Below are positions 16,620-25,487 of a DNA stretch of 64,000 nt, piece by piece. Origin of the DNA: Fimenecus sp045613065 (GTDB lineage: Bacteria; Bacillota; Clostridia; Oscillospirales; Acutalibacteraceae). Each line of letters begins with the position of its first letter. The first letter of the stretch is position 1. A model generated the notes under the pieces. That model worked only from the letters and a program-made list of their open reading frames with translations, was not told where the DNA came from and searched no databases. The position numbers were made by a program, and so were the translations under genes. Location of the stretch: assembly GCA_045613065.1 (NCBI GenBank), contig JAZLAH010000072.1, positions 1 through 64,000 of the forward strand, given 5' to 3'.

Positions 16620-17125
16620 TTCTTGTACTTACCGATATGTTTCTGCATTTTCTTTTCAGCATCTTTATTCGCATTCTCAATGTATCGCTTGAGTTCAGGA
16701 GCAATAGCTTCCAAGAAATTGAGAATGAAATAATTGCCATCTACAATGGCGAGAGGTGAGCAATATTTGAAAACAACGGAAGAAATGTTGCTGTCAAAGG
16801 CTGCATCGAGTTCTTCACAGATGATTCTCTTTGTTTCTGTAACAACTTTTGAAATGATTCTTGCTCTTTCAGTTATCTCTTTGAGTTGTTCTTCTGATAA
16901 GTTCTGCACATCGTCAATTTCGTCAATTGAAACAGGCTCACCACTATTTGATAATTCAAAATCTTCAAAATTGAGTTTGTTCACCTTTTCAGCAATTTTA
17001 TCTTTCGCTGACATTAGTCGTGTTGCAAGTTCTGGGTCGGATGGGTTAAAATAAATATTCTGCACATCTCCGTTATCAAATTCGATAGGAAATGCGACTT
17101 TACCTGTGCTTAATTTAATAGCCAT
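16616..17125 (-). CDS. Tail assembly chaperone, upstream partner
   Basis: 169 residues from the ATG at 17125, which has GGAGGTAATT before it; a longer frame opens at 17137 over that site. It is acidic with a helical C-terminus (DAEKKMQKHIGKYKK). It is the gene between the major tail protein and Gp15, the chaperone position in long-tailed phages. Function is inferred from order. Confidence 0.6.
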   Translation of the reverse strand: MAIKLSTGKVAFPIEFDNGDVQNIYFNPSDPELATRLMSAKDKIAEKVNKLNFEDFELSNSGEPVSIDEIDDVQNLSEEQLKEITERARIISKVVTETKRIICEELDAAFDSNISSVVFKYCSPLAIVDGNYFILNFLEAIAPELKRYIENANKDAEKKMQKHIGKYKK

Positions 17126-17139
17126 AATTACCTCCATTA

Positions 17140-17176
17140 AAAGGAAATCACCCTACCAATTAAGGTAAGGTGATTT
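17140..17176 (-). terminator. Terminator/attenuator after the major tail gene
   Basis: On the minus strand AAATCACCTTACC, loop TTAATT, GGTAGGGTGATTT then CCTTTT: 13 bp with one G-T pair. It probably lowers transcription beyond the highly expressed major tail gene. Confidence 0.75.
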
Positions 17177-17182
17177 AAAATT

Positions 17183-17695
17183 TTACGCTGCCTTTGCTGT
17201 GAATGTAGGAACATTGTCAGCGAACTTGACTGTACCTCTTGTTTTCTCATTAGAATAGTGTACATCGATAGGCATATCGACATAAGCACTACCACCGATT
17301 TTTGTAGGACTGATTGTACAGTTTTTCTGAATGTCCGCATCGTAGCCTGTGCTTGTGTCGCCAACATATGAATAAACAGTAAGCATCTCAAACTGTGAAA
17401 GCAATTCAGGTGTGTTGTTCATCCAAATTTCGTGGAGCTTGAATGCAAGTTTAGAACCACCACGAACAGTAAATGGGTCAAAGCTCTGTGATGGCTTCCA
17501 ACCTTTTACAGATGTTTCGTTATTACCGAGAATATCTGTGCTTTCTTCAGTTTCGGGATTTAATTCAATAGCACTGTCTTCAATGCCCTTGCCTAAAAGT
17601 TCCCATTCGGGAGCATCGGCTGTACCGACATTAACATAGTGTTTAAGCAGTTTTCGAGGTGCTTTTACACCTGTGCCAACATTGAAATCTGACAT
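17183..17695 (-). CDS. Major tail protein
   Basis: 170 residues, mostly beta strand, with an N-terminal conserved pattern (MSDFNVGTGVKAPRKLLKHY, then ELLGKGIEDSAIELNPETEE) and a TDILG followed by a GGSKLAFKLHEIW turn, as in phage tail-tube proteins of this size. It precedes a strong hairpin and the tail chaperones. AAAGGAG precedes the ATG. Confidence 0.85.
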   Translation of the reverse strand: MSDFNVGTGVKAPRKLLKHYVNVGTADAPEWELLGKGIEDSAIELNPETEESTDILGNNETSVKGWKPSQSFDPFTVRGGSKLAFKLHEIWMNNTPELLSQFEMLTVYSYVGDTSTGYDADIQKNCTISPTKIGGSAYVDMPIDVHYSNEKTRGTVKFADNVPTFTAKAA

Positions 17696-17709
17696 AGTTA
17701 ATTTCTCCT

Positions 17710-18153
17710 TTACTTGTTATAATGTTTCTCATAGAAACATTGAATTTGAATTTGGTATCGCCCCGTAATGCCGTCATCTGATAACTCAAACAACATTCCA
17801 TTCTGGGCTGTAATGTATTCTTCTGTGGGATTATCACCTAAAGTAGGTGCAAGTCCCATTGTGGATTGTTCTTCAATCCATTCTGTGAATTCTTCAAGCC
17901 ATCCTGATGCTTCAAGACGAATAAGGTCATTGATTGTAAAATGCATGGCATAAAGAGATACATTGTATTGTTTTTTAATGACAACATTGTCATATATATC
18001 TTCAGTTCTGCTTATTACACTTTCGCCTGTGGGCATAATGCCATAGTTACCTGCTTCGGCATCAGTCCAATCAATATGAGCTTTACCAAATCGGTCTATA
18101 TTTGGATAACTTGCAATAAAATCACGAATTTTCTGTATTTTTGATGTACTCAT
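17710..18153 (-). CDS. Tail completion / terminator protein
   Basis: 147 residues. Starts with a helix (SKIQKIRDFIASYP) followed by alternating strands (DNVVIKKQYNVSLYAMHFTI), the arrangement of small tail terminator proteins that cap the tail tube. It lies between the minor capsid/head-tail gene and the major tail gene, and overlaps the former by 1 base. The exact family name was not recognised. Confidence 0.55.
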   Translation of the reverse strand: MSTSKIQKIRDFIASYPNIDRFGKAHIDWTDAEAGNYGIMPTGESVISRTEDIYDNVVIKKQYNVSLYAMHFTINDLIRLEASGWLEEFTEWIEEQSTMGLAPTLGDNPTEEYITAQNGMLFELSDDGITGRYQIQIQCFYEKHYNK

Positions 18154-18560
18154 TATTTTCCTCCAGCTCTTTTTTTCGCACCTGTTATGATTTGTGCTCC
18201 GTGGTCTGCTTTCATTCTCTCAAACCAATGACCGCCACGTTTGGGGTCATAGGAACGGCTATTAGAGGTTTCATAATATTGCTTCCTTGCATATGGTGCA
18301 ATCCAACAAACTTCTCCCTTGCCTATTTCTGTACCCAAAATACCACTCTTTTGAAGCATTGACGACCTTAACGGAACATATCGGCTTGAATGTCGTAGTA
18401 CTTCACTATCAACATACTTTTGTGCCTCTGTGTATTGACCGTTCCACTTAGGGGAAAAGCCAGGATTCCATTCTAATCGTGCTCTTATAGTGCCGTTTTT
18501 CGTTTTATATTGAACAACTGCACCTTTTGGAGTTGTGATTTGTGCTATGACTTTACTCAT
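18153..18560 (-). CDS. Minor capsid protein (Minor_capsid_2 type head-tail component)
   Basis: 135 residues with the pattern LRSSMLQKSGILGTEIGKGE, then IAPYARKQYYE and GGHWFERMKADHGAQI, diagnostic of the minor-capsid/HK97 gp10-like connector family. It takes part in joining head and tail. It overlaps the genes on both sides by 1 and 4 bases. Confidence 0.8.
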   Translation of the reverse strand: MSKVIAQITTPKGAVVQYKTKNGTIRARLEWNPGFSPKWNGQYTEAQKYVDSEVLRHSSRYVPLRSSMLQKSGILGTEIGKGEVCWIAPYARKQYYETSNSRSYDPKRGGHWFERMKADHGAQIITGAKKRAGGK

Positions 18561-18949
18561 TTACAATCAAATCTCCAATGACGAAGAGCAGGAAATCCAA
18601 CACGATTGTCTTTTGCACTTGTGACTCGATATACTTCGCGAGTTACAAGGCTGTTAGCATCATTAAGTTCTGCATTTGTTACAGTACCAATGGCAATCAA
18701 TGTCTTTTGTGGAATCAACGCCCATTTATCTGTTGGAGCAGATGACAGTGATTTCCATTCGTAAGGAGTAAGGAAATCACCGTGTGGGGCATTTTCAGGA
18801 ATACGGCAAGTGAAGTAGTCAGCAGTATTTAATCCTTTTTCTGTGACGGTGCGTTCTGTTTTACCAATAAATGATACTCCGGGAATGAAAAAGCCATAAA
18901 ATCTACCGTTATATTCATTTATAACAGTAATGTCTTTATTGGAAATCAC
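18557..18949 (-). CDS. Head closure protein (DUF6751-like)
   Basis: 130 residues, beginning MISNKDITVINEYNGRFYGF, which resembles DUF6751 proteins of Clostridia phages at the same position, and ending in beta strands. Head-closure role is inferred from order: connector, this gene, gp10-like, tail terminator. Overlaps both neighbours. Confidence 0.55.
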   Translation of the reverse strand: MISNKDITVINEYNGRFYGFFIPGVSFIGKTERTVTEKGLNTADYFTCRIPENAPHGDFLTPYEWKSLSSAPTDKWALIPQKTLIAIGTVTNAELNDANSLVTREVYRVTSAKDNRVGFPALRHWRFDCK

Positions 18950-19298
18950 AATCCATCACACCTCCGTATAAGAGATTGACAGGGTAGGTGAGATACTTGT
19001 TAAATATCTCTTCCTTTTTTGTTTTTTCTTCTGCTTTTACATCCTGAGAGTAGGAAACGGAAACACCGTCATTACTCGCTGAGGATACTCCTGCAGGGAT
19101 AGAGGAAAAAAAATTGAGGACATCAATAAGTTCACACTCACAAGCAAAAAGATTGTCATTCATCTCTTCCTTGTGCTTTGGTGCACGGTTAAATGTGCGA
19201 TAGTCAATTTCAGCAGATGCTTGTCTTGATAAAGCGTTATATGTAGCTTCATTAAGTTTTCCACCGTTCTGTACATAACTATCGTATGTGCTGTACAT
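18936..19298 (-). CDS. Head-tail connector protein
   Basis: 120 residues, mainly helical, with ATYNALSRQASAEIDYRTFNR near the N-terminus, a pattern of phage gp6-like adaptors in which a helix pair precedes a Tyr/Phe-Arg turn. It is the first gene after the capsid gene, the normal adaptor place. A run of AAG codons lies in KAEEKTKKEEIF. Confidence 0.65.
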   Translation of the reverse strand: MYSTYDSYVQNGGKLNEATYNALSRQASAEIDYRTFNRAPKHKEEMNDNLFACECELIDVLNFFSSIPAGVSSASNDGVSVSYSQDVKAEEKTKKEEIFNKYLTYPVNLLYGGVMDCDFQ

Positions 19299-19317
19299 AT
19301 CAATGCCCCCTTATTAA

Positions 19318-20187
19318 TTAAGCAGCAGCTGTGTGCTTGTGAACGAATGCGAGGTCCTTGTTTGTAACACGGAAGCCTGAGTTCATTTCTGTCTGTGCCT
19401 TTGAACCAACAAATTCATCAGTATCAACAACTCTTGCTGTTTCAAAGTTTGTTACAGTTGAAAAAGCTTCGTGGTAATACATGATGAAATCCACATTGGC
19501 AAAAGAAACAGTTTTAAGAGCACCTGTGTGGTCATAATACTTTGCGTTTGCTGCTGAAAGTCCATTGTTTTCAACGAAAATAAAACCGAGCCAATGACCA
19601 ACATTGCCTGATTCATTGATTTTATCATTTCGTGATGGAGTGAATTCTGCACCCGCTGCTTCAAGAATAGTTGTGTAGAAATCAGGTGAACACATAACAA
19701 CATTTGCTCGACCTTTCTTTTTTACAACTTCTTTACGCACGGCAAGAATAACACTTTTAATGTTTTCTTTTGTTGCTTCTCTTGTGTCTGCTGATACAGT
19801 TGCTTCATTAACGAGACAAGCACCAGCACTCAACTGCCAACCCTCACGCGCTTCAGCAATAGCAGTCGAAAGTCTTTCGTTTGCAAGTGGGAATTTTACT
19901 GCAGAAGCCTGAACTCCACGAATTTTCTTGGATTTCAAATAGTTGTTGTTGAGAAGAATTGGGATTAATTCATCCTTTGCTTCCTCATCTGTAAAGTCTC
20001 TACCCGGAGTGCCTACTTCACAAGCTGTTGTGCTGAGTTTGTGAACATAGATAGCACCTGCTGGACCAATCTGATATTTATCGGTGCAAGTAACACCGGG
20101 AACGAAAACAGAGCCGAAGTAAAGATTAGGCTCTAAAATTGCTGAATATTTTTCATCAACATTTAACTGATTGTACATAATTGACAT
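19318..20187 (-). CDS. Major capsid protein
   Basis: 289 residues. Located directly after the scaffold gene with a GAGGTAATTATTT site before the start. The sequence has the alternating helix/strand composition of HK97-fold shell proteins, with conserved-looking segments PGRDFTDEEAKDELIPILLN, VVMCSPDFYTTILEAAGAEF and a closing VTNKDLAFVHKHTAA. No prohead protease is seen, so the scaffold is probably a separate protein, as the next gene upstream suggests. Confidence 0.85.
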   Translation of the reverse strand: MSIMYNQLNVDEKYSAILEPNLYFGSVFVPGVTCTDKYQIGPAGAIYVHKLSTTACEVGTPGRDFTDEEAKDELIPILLNNNYLKSKKIRGVQASAVKFPLANERLSTAIAEAREGWQLSAGACLVNEATVSADTREATKENIKSVILAVRKEVVKKKGRANVVMCSPDFYTTILEAAGAEFTPSRNDKINESGNVGHWLGFIFVENNGLSAANAKYYDHTGALKTVSFANVDFIMYYHEAFSTVTNFETARVVDTDEFVGSKAQTEMNSGFRVTNKDLAFVHKHTAAA

Positions 20188-20207
20188 AAATAATTACCTC
20201 GTTTTCT

Positions 20208-20771
20208 TTAAGTATTTTGATAAAATGGATTGTTTTTGTAGAAAGCATCCATATAAGCCTTATCACTTGACGGAGTTGGTGCAGGCTGTCCCGGAATAGT
20301 AACGGTAGGTGTTTTTCCGTCATCAAACAGATAACCGTTTTCTGTTTTTATGCTTTCAAGTTTAGCTGTAAAGTCTGCATCTCTGTTTTTGCTTTCTTTC
20401 AGAGCAGAGATGTCAAACAATGCTTTTACCGCTGTTACATTCTTTGCTTTTGCAGTAGATAACTGACCGTCAATCCAACTGTCAAACTCCATATCAGCAA
20501 GTTTTGTCTGAAATTCTTTGTCTTTTGATGCAAGGTCATTTGTAAGAGTTGTAATCTTACCTTGTAGTTCTTTCACATCAACACCCTCAAATTCTTTGAG
20601 TGCATTCTGTGCAGTATCTAACTGCGTTTTGTAGTTGTCCCTTGCTGTTTCAATTTTGCTAACTTCAACAATGGATTTGTAGTTTTCTCTGAAGTCTTTC
20701 TCAAACTCTGTGAGTTTGTCTGCAGGAACGGTTATACCGTGCTTTGCAAGAATGCTTTTAATGTCTGTCAT
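20208..20771 (-). CDS. Phage scaffolding protein (GP20 family)
   Basis: 187 residues. A long coiled coil (about 20-100, for example KTQLDTAQNALKEFEGVDVK and ITTLTNDLASKDKEFQTKL) is followed by a conserved AKAKNVTAVKALFDISALKE and a proline-rich C-terminus (GQPAPTPSSD) ending NNPFYQNT. This is the GP20 minor structural/scaffold pattern. It guides capsid assembly and lies next to the capsid gene. Confidence 0.85.
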   Translation of the reverse strand: MTDIKSILAKHGITVPADKLTEFEKDFRENYKSIVEVSKIETARDNYKTQLDTAQNALKEFEGVDVKELQGKITTLTNDLASKDKEFQTKLADMEFDSWIDGQLSTAKAKNVTAVKALFDISALKESKNRDADFTAKLESIKTENGYLFDDGKTPTVTIPGQPAPTPSSDKAYMDAFYKNNPFYQNT

Positions 20772-20857
20772 AATAAATCAACCTTTCTACATGATGTTTA
20801 TACAGCTTTGTCTGCTGTTAAAAGATTTTTAGCCCTTATACTCGGCAGAGTAGGTAT

Positions 20858-20892
20858 AAAAATAGCACCCTCAACGAATGCCAAGAGTGCTA
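20858..20892 (-). terminator. Terminator hairpin upstream of the scaffold gene, first
   Basis: On the minus strand TAGCAC ... GTGCTA (6 bp, with imperfect extension in the loop) followed by TTTTTATACC. It is one of two hairpins in the 167-bp gap between the small gene at 20939-21160 and the scaffold gene; otherwise the gap holds nothing recognisable. Confidence 0.55.
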
Positions 20893-20912
20893 AAATTATT
20901 AAATTTGGGTAT

Positions 20913-20940
20913 AAAAAAAGCACCTGCAAAGTAAGTGCTT
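20913..20940 (-). terminator. Terminator hairpin overlapping the end of the upstream gene
   Basis: On the minus strand AAGCAC ... GTGCTT followed by TTTTTTATACCC. The sequence context GGGTATAAAAAAAGCACC is the same as at the 8713-8745 terminator, so these phage terminators share a common form. Confidence 0.6.
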
Positions 20941-21160
20941 AATTGTTTAAATAGATATTATCATATATGCGTTGGGCTTGACGACCTAACTCGCTATAAT
21001 CTTCGCCGTTTTCTTCCCAACACTCTTCAGATAAATCAATCCACTCTGATAGAATGTCAAGAACTGTATTTGTTTCCTGTGCTGAAAAAATTTTTTCTTG
21101 CGAATCTGCGGGTAGGTTCTTTTTTATAAATTCAGTATCACTATTTTTGAATACAAGCAT
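20939..21160 (-). CDS. Small acidic phage protein of unknown function
   Basis: 73 residues, acidic and helical (VLDILSEWIDLSEECWEENG, RQAQRIYDNIYL). No family recognised. It starts 4 bases after the minor capsid gene's stop and has AAGGAGTTGAT before the ATG, so it is translated. Because the preceding gene carries a toxin-like C-terminal domain, an immunity or chaperone role is possible but unsupported. Confidence 0.6.
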   Translation of the reverse strand: MLVFKNSDTEFIKKNLPADSQEKIFSAQETNTVLDILSEWIDLSEECWEENGEDYSELGRQAQRIYDNIYLNN

Positions 21161-21164
21161 AATA

Positions 21165-22859
21165 TCAACTCCTTGGATTTACTTGAATAATTTTACCATC
21201 TGTGGTGCTTATAGTAACTACACAGTCTTTACCTATAAAGCGAATACGTTCATCTTGAATTGTTTCGTTATTTCTCTTTAAGCTCCTATTATAAGGCTTG
21301 GAAATGTTCGTATCAGAATTAGTTAAACATTCTAATACATCATCAATAGATACACCCAATCTTTTACCGTCGTGAGAAGTTGAAACTTGTCCAATTACTC
21401 TGTCAATGAAATGTGTAGTATATGCATTAATTGTATATTCGTTAGATGTTTTTTTGCCTATCAGTTTTATATTGGCTTCTTCTGCAATTTTTGTGTATTG
21501 CTCGAAACCAACAAGCGGGGAAATGTCGCCTTTTTTTACGGCATTATTGTAACCAATAAGCAGTTGATGTTCCCAAGTATCATTATACTTGTTTTTATAG
21601 TATTCTGCAAGTGTTTTGGGTGCTTTTCCTGTGGCACCTATGTCGTGAATCCAAGTTTGATAATGCTTTTCTGCCTTGTGTACCGCTTTCTGTGAAACAG
21701 ACTTATTGAAACCGTAGGATTGTTCTCTTGCACGGTCACGGTAAAGACCTGTTTGTTGTGTGAAGTCTTTTATTTTTGCTTCCTGCTTTTTCAAAAGAAC
21801 TGATTTACGGTCAAATTCAGCCTGTAAGCTCTCTTTTAAATCTACATTATCAGTTTCCTTTATTCCTGAATCAAGCATTGTCAATTCGCGTTTTGTGGCT
21901 CGTATTCGTCTTTCAAATGCTCTCTGTTTTTGCGTTGCATCATATTCAGACATTTCAACACCGTTATATGTAACCTTGCGATTCTCATACTCATTTAATT
22001 CTTCTTGAGTATATGCAGGTTCGCTGTCTTCAAAGAACGGGAAAAAGTCGTGACGGCAATTCCAACCTTTAAGACCGTCACCAGTTCCGTACCCAGTGGA
22101 TTTAACGAAATCGGGGTATTTTGCGTGTGTTCCACTTAAAGAGTACACTTTACCTTGCCATTCCATATGTGATGGTCTTGCGCCGTTGTGGGCTGTAACT
22201 TCAATAAGGTCACTTCCCATTTCTTCTGCAAGTGCTAATTGCATTTCGCCTGTGGTCTGTCCCACTCCTGTAAGTGCAGCACGGCGAACAGCAACATCAA
22301 GGTAATCTGTATGTCCTGTGGGATATTTGATTGTTGCTATTCCTTTTTCTGCAAGAGTTTTTATGCAGGTACGAATAGCAGTATTATAATCAAATGCCCC
22401 CGATACAATCTGCATATAAGCAGTATCGAGAGCATTTTCAAATTGTTGTGTAGCTGTGTTTGCAGTAGTATTGGTTAAGTTTTGGAATAATGCTTGTGTT
22501 TTAACCAATCCTGCATTGATAATCTTTTGTAATTGCTGATTTTCTGCAAGGGGAGTAGGGTTATAACCCGCTTTCACATATGCCTTTTTATCGGCATTAT
22601 AGGCTGTTTCTGCTGCTTCGTTGAACATTGCAATAAGTTCTGCATCGCTTTTTCCTGTAGCCTTTGAGAGTTTGTCAAACACAGCATCGTGGGTTATTCC
22701 CATTTCTTGTAATCTTGATAACTGCCATTGAGCTGTTTCTGTGGCAAAGTCAGTCTTTACAATTCGCCTTGCCATATCACGAAGAATATCGTCTTCAAGT
22801 TCTTCATAGAGTTTTACGACATTATCGGGTAATTCGCTTAACTGTTTGGGTGTAAGCAT
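21165..22859 (-). CDS. Minor capsid protein (Phage_min_cap2) with C-terminal BECR-like nuclease domain
   Basis: 564 residues. The first 290 match minor capsid protein 2 / Mu gpF-like heads: RRAALTGVGQTTGEMQLALA, ...EVTAHNGARPSHMEWQGKVY and GWNCRHDFFPF with a conserved Cys-Arg-His. A coiled-coil linker (about 310-400) joins a C-terminal domain (about 480-564) with THFIDRVIGQ, a DGKRLGVSIDDVLECL helix and a beta-hairpin ending TTDGKIIQVNP. That pattern resembles BECR-fold toxin nucleases found at the ends of phage head proteins. The nuclease call is tentative; the capsid call is firm. Confidence 0.8.
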   Translation of the reverse strand: MLTPKQLSELPDNVVKLYEELEDDILRDMARRIVKTDFATETAQWQLSRLQEMGITHDAVFDKLSKATGKSDAELIAMFNEAAETAYNADKKAYVKAGYNPTPLAENQQLQKIINAGLVKTQALFQNLTNTTANTATQQFENALDTAYMQIVSGAFDYNTAIRTCIKTLAEKGIATIKYPTGHTDYLDVAVRRAALTGVGQTTGEMQLALAEEMGSDLIEVTAHNGARPSHMEWQGKVYSLSGTHAKYPDFVKSTGYGTGDGLKGWNCRHDFFPFFEDSEPAYTQEELNEYENRKVTYNGVEMSEYDATQKQRAFERRIRATKRELTMLDSGIKETDNVDLKESLQAEFDRKSVLLKKQEAKIKDFTQQTGLYRDRAREQSYGFNKSVSQKAVHKAEKHYQTWIHDIGATGKAPKTLAEYYKNKYNDTWEHQLLIGYNNAVKKGDISPLVGFEQYTKIAEEANIKLIGKKTSNEYTINAYTTHFIDRVIGQVSTSHDGKRLGVSIDDVLECLTNSDTNISKPYNRSLKRNNETIQDERIRFIGKDCVVTISTTDGKIIQVNPRS

Positions 22860-22863
22860 TTAA

Positions 22864-24267
22864 TCACCTACCAAAGAGAATATCGTCAGGTGTCTTTTCT
22901 TCAGGCATATAATCCTTTTTTGCTTCTTCATCAGATATTCCAAAATACCAACCCACAAATTTTTCTTTTTTGAGATAGCCACCGTCTGCCATTTGCTTTC
23001 TGCGAGAAAATTCAACACTTGTATCTTCGAAAATGCTGTCGCCGAATGTTACAGATGGTTCAACTTTTCCTGCAGGGGCAAGACCATAAAGAGTGGCAAA
23101 AACATCATAAAGATAAATAAGGTCCTTTATACCTTGTGCCATACCGCTTTCCTGTATTGCCTTTATGGTGTTGTAGGTATCTTTGTCTTCTGATATAACT
23201 TGTGTTGCAGTGATTTTACCTGTCTTAACATCAAATGTGAATGTTCCTGTAGAAAAACCACAAAGCATTTCAATGTGACGAATAACAATGTTTATAGCCT
23301 GTTGATACTCTTCAATTCGCATCTCAGGAGTATAATCACCATAAAGCTGTTTCATTTTGTCAGGGTCACCATTAAGAATGATGTAAAAGTCAGTTGCTAA
23401 TTCGCTGTATTCAATAGGCTTTTTGCCTTTGAACTCTTTAAGTGTAGAACGGTCAAAAATAAGACGTCTTTTGCCTGTGTGTACTTCACGCAAGAATTCT
23501 GACCATATAAAATCCAATTCCTGTATACCATCCATTGCATTTGAGAAGATAGATACAGGAAGTTTACTTGTATTATCAATGCAATTTACAAACGGCATTT
23601 TTAATGATGCATAATGAACACGGTCAATATCTTTGATAAGAATATCCGGTTGAATGTCTTTCCAACGATAGATTTCTGTCAATGGAATTTCACCATTAAG
23701 CCCACTTTTATCTGTGTAATATGCTTTGTTGTTTATGTATAAACCATCTTTTTGCAAATCAAAGCGTTCAATGCGTACAACGGTTCTACCGTTCAAAGTG
23801 TCAAAATCAGTAAAGAAACCAGCCTCAACAAATCCCGCACCGTTAATTCGTGTGGGATAATATCTGTCTGCATTTACAACCTCGCAGTAAATGTTTTTAC
23901 CACTTACAAAAGGTTTTAATATTACTTCACCACCAACACCTGCAATCTGAACATTAGGACAAATAGAAGGTATCACAAAACGAGTGATTTGGTCGTTAAT
24001 GTAATCGGCTCTTGCACCAGTTCCTGCTGATAACTTAATCTCATTGGTTGCAAGTGTAGCCATATAACTTGTGAGAACATTTGCAAACCTTGTGTGGTGT
24101 TCTCCTTCTTTTGATTCGTTTTCGTTATAGAAAAGACGAAACCAAGAGGTAATTGCTTCTGCCATTTTATCAGATACTTGAATGTCCGTAATGTTCAATT
24201 CGTTTTGTCTAAACAAGTTTTTCACCGTCCGTTTTATGTTATTTATAAAATTCTTAAAACTTACCAT
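22864..24267 (-). CDS. Phage portal protein
   Basis: 467 residues. It has the SPP1-like portal layout: N-terminal helix, FANVLTSYMATLATNEIKLS, a beta-rich wing (ICPNVQIAGVGGEVILKPF, YYPTRINGAGFVEAGFF), and a C-terminal helix region with HIEMLCGFSTGTFTFD and KTGKITATQVISEDKDTYNT, which is characteristic of PBSX-type portals. It forms the dodecameric DNA gate at one capsid vertex. It overlaps the large terminase by 7 bases. Confidence 0.93.
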   Translation of the reverse strand: MVSFKNFINNIKRTVKNLFRQNELNITDIQVSDKMAEAITSWFRLFYNENESKEGEHHTRFANVLTSYMATLATNEIKLSAGTGARADYINDQITRFVIPSICPNVQIAGVGGEVILKPFVSGKNIYCEVVNADRYYPTRINGAGFVEAGFFTDFDTLNGRTVVRIERFDLQKDGLYINNKAYYTDKSGLNGEIPLTEIYRWKDIQPDILIKDIDRVHYASLKMPFVNCIDNTSKLPVSIFSNAMDGIQELDFIWSEFLREVHTGKRRLIFDRSTLKEFKGKKPIEYSELATDFYIILNGDPDKMKQLYGDYTPEMRIEEYQQAINIVIRHIEMLCGFSTGTFTFDVKTGKITATQVISEDKDTYNTIKAIQESGMAQGIKDLIYLYDVFATLYGLAPAGKVEPSVTFGDSIFEDTSVEFSRRKQMADGGYLKKEKFVGWYFGISDEEAKKDYMPEEKTPDDILFGR

Positions 24268-25487
24268 TCGTCATACTCCAATTCTTTTCTCAGTACGGTA
24301 TAACAAAAATATCTTATATCATCCATTGCATGGTCATTCTCTTTAATTACTGCATCTTCTGATTTCTTTTCATCCCAACGATACAGACCAAATTCACGAA
24401 TAGCATCTTTACAATTTGAATGGATTTTAATAGTTCCACTCGTAAGCATATTTGAAACTGTTCTGATACCGTCAAGCACCTTGTTGTTTGCCGGTTGAAC
24501 AATATATTCTCCGTGTCTTCTTATGCACTCAATAAAAGATGCTGCAGATGGGTCAACAACGATGCAATCAATGTTTTTGCCATTTGCAAGAGCTTTTATG
24601 TCTTCATAATACTCTTCATCAGTTTTTTGTTTTCCTTTTGACCTACCATCATAATAGAACTCCTTAATTCGTGTTGCCTTACCGTTATATAAACACCATA
24701 GCCCGGCAGAAAAAGGATTGAGTGTTCCATAGTCAACAGATATGAAATAATCCCCATAGTCAGGAACATCATCCACGACACAGGAGAGAGTGTTAAAATC
24801 AGGATACACGAGACCTTCTGCAACGACCCACATTCCACGGATAAAACGGTCATAGAAAACACCTGTGTAAAGATTCTCATATCTTTGTCGTATTGCATCA
24901 GATAATGAGAGGTTATCTTCCATTGTGAAATGAAGATGTAACATTCTTTTTTCTTTACATTTTTTTACCCATTCCACATAGAACCAATGCATTGGTCCTT
25001 CAGGGTTACAGTTAAACCACAATTTTGAACCAACAACAGAACATCGTGCGATTGCCTGTTCCACAAATGAGCGTGGCATCAATACAACTTCATCAAGTAA
25101 TATTCCCGCAAGAGTAATTCCCTGAATGAGTGATGCAGAGCTTTCATCACGACCACCGAAAAGATAATAACGGTTAGAACGACCGTTGTATGTAATGTCA
25201 ACAGCGTTTATGCTTCGTCTTTCCTGTATATGCATTAAACCACCAAGCCAATTATGCATTGGGGTGATAACGTTTCGCCTTAAACTTTCTATGGTTTTTC
25301 CACAGAGAGCGAATATCTGATTATTGAATTCTGTCATACTCCACAGAATAAACCCATCCGTCATCGATAAGGTTTTACCTGAACGGACAGAACCATCACA
25401 GATAATTCCGTCAAGCTCCTTATAGTCCGTCATATTCCACCAAAGCATTGATGTTAATTGTTTTTCGCTGAATTGTTCGTATTTCAT
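24261..25487 (-). CDS. Terminase large subunit (PBSX family)
   Basis: 408 residues. Walker A is GSVRSGKT (residues 32-39), Walker B is in GILLDEVVLM (about 128-137), and the C-terminal RNase H-like nuclease shows SVDYGTLNPFSAGLW and later VVDPSAASFI and NDHAMDDIRYF with the expected acidic residues. It packages DNA into the prohead by ATP hydrolysis. It overlaps the small subunit by 4 bases and the portal gene by 7. Confidence 0.95.
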   Translation of the reverse strand: MKYEQFSEKQLTSMLWWNMTDYKELDGIICDGSVRSGKTLSMTDGFILWSMTEFNNQIFALCGKTIESLRRNVITPMHNWLGGLMHIQERRSINAVDITYNGRSNRYYLFGGRDESSASLIQGITLAGILLDEVVLMPRSFVEQAIARCSVVGSKLWFNCNPEGPMHWFYVEWVKKCKEKRMLHLHFTMEDNLSLSDAIRQRYENLYTGVFYDRFIRGMWVVAEGLVYPDFNTLSCVVDDVPDYGDYFISVDYGTLNPFSAGLWCLYNGKATRIKEFYYDGRSKGKQKTDEEYYEDIKALANGKNIDCIVVDPSAASFIECIRRHGEYIVQPANNKVLDGIRTVSNMLTSGTIKIHSNCKDAIREFGLYRWDEKKSEDAVIKENDHAMDDIRYFCYTVLRKELEYDEW

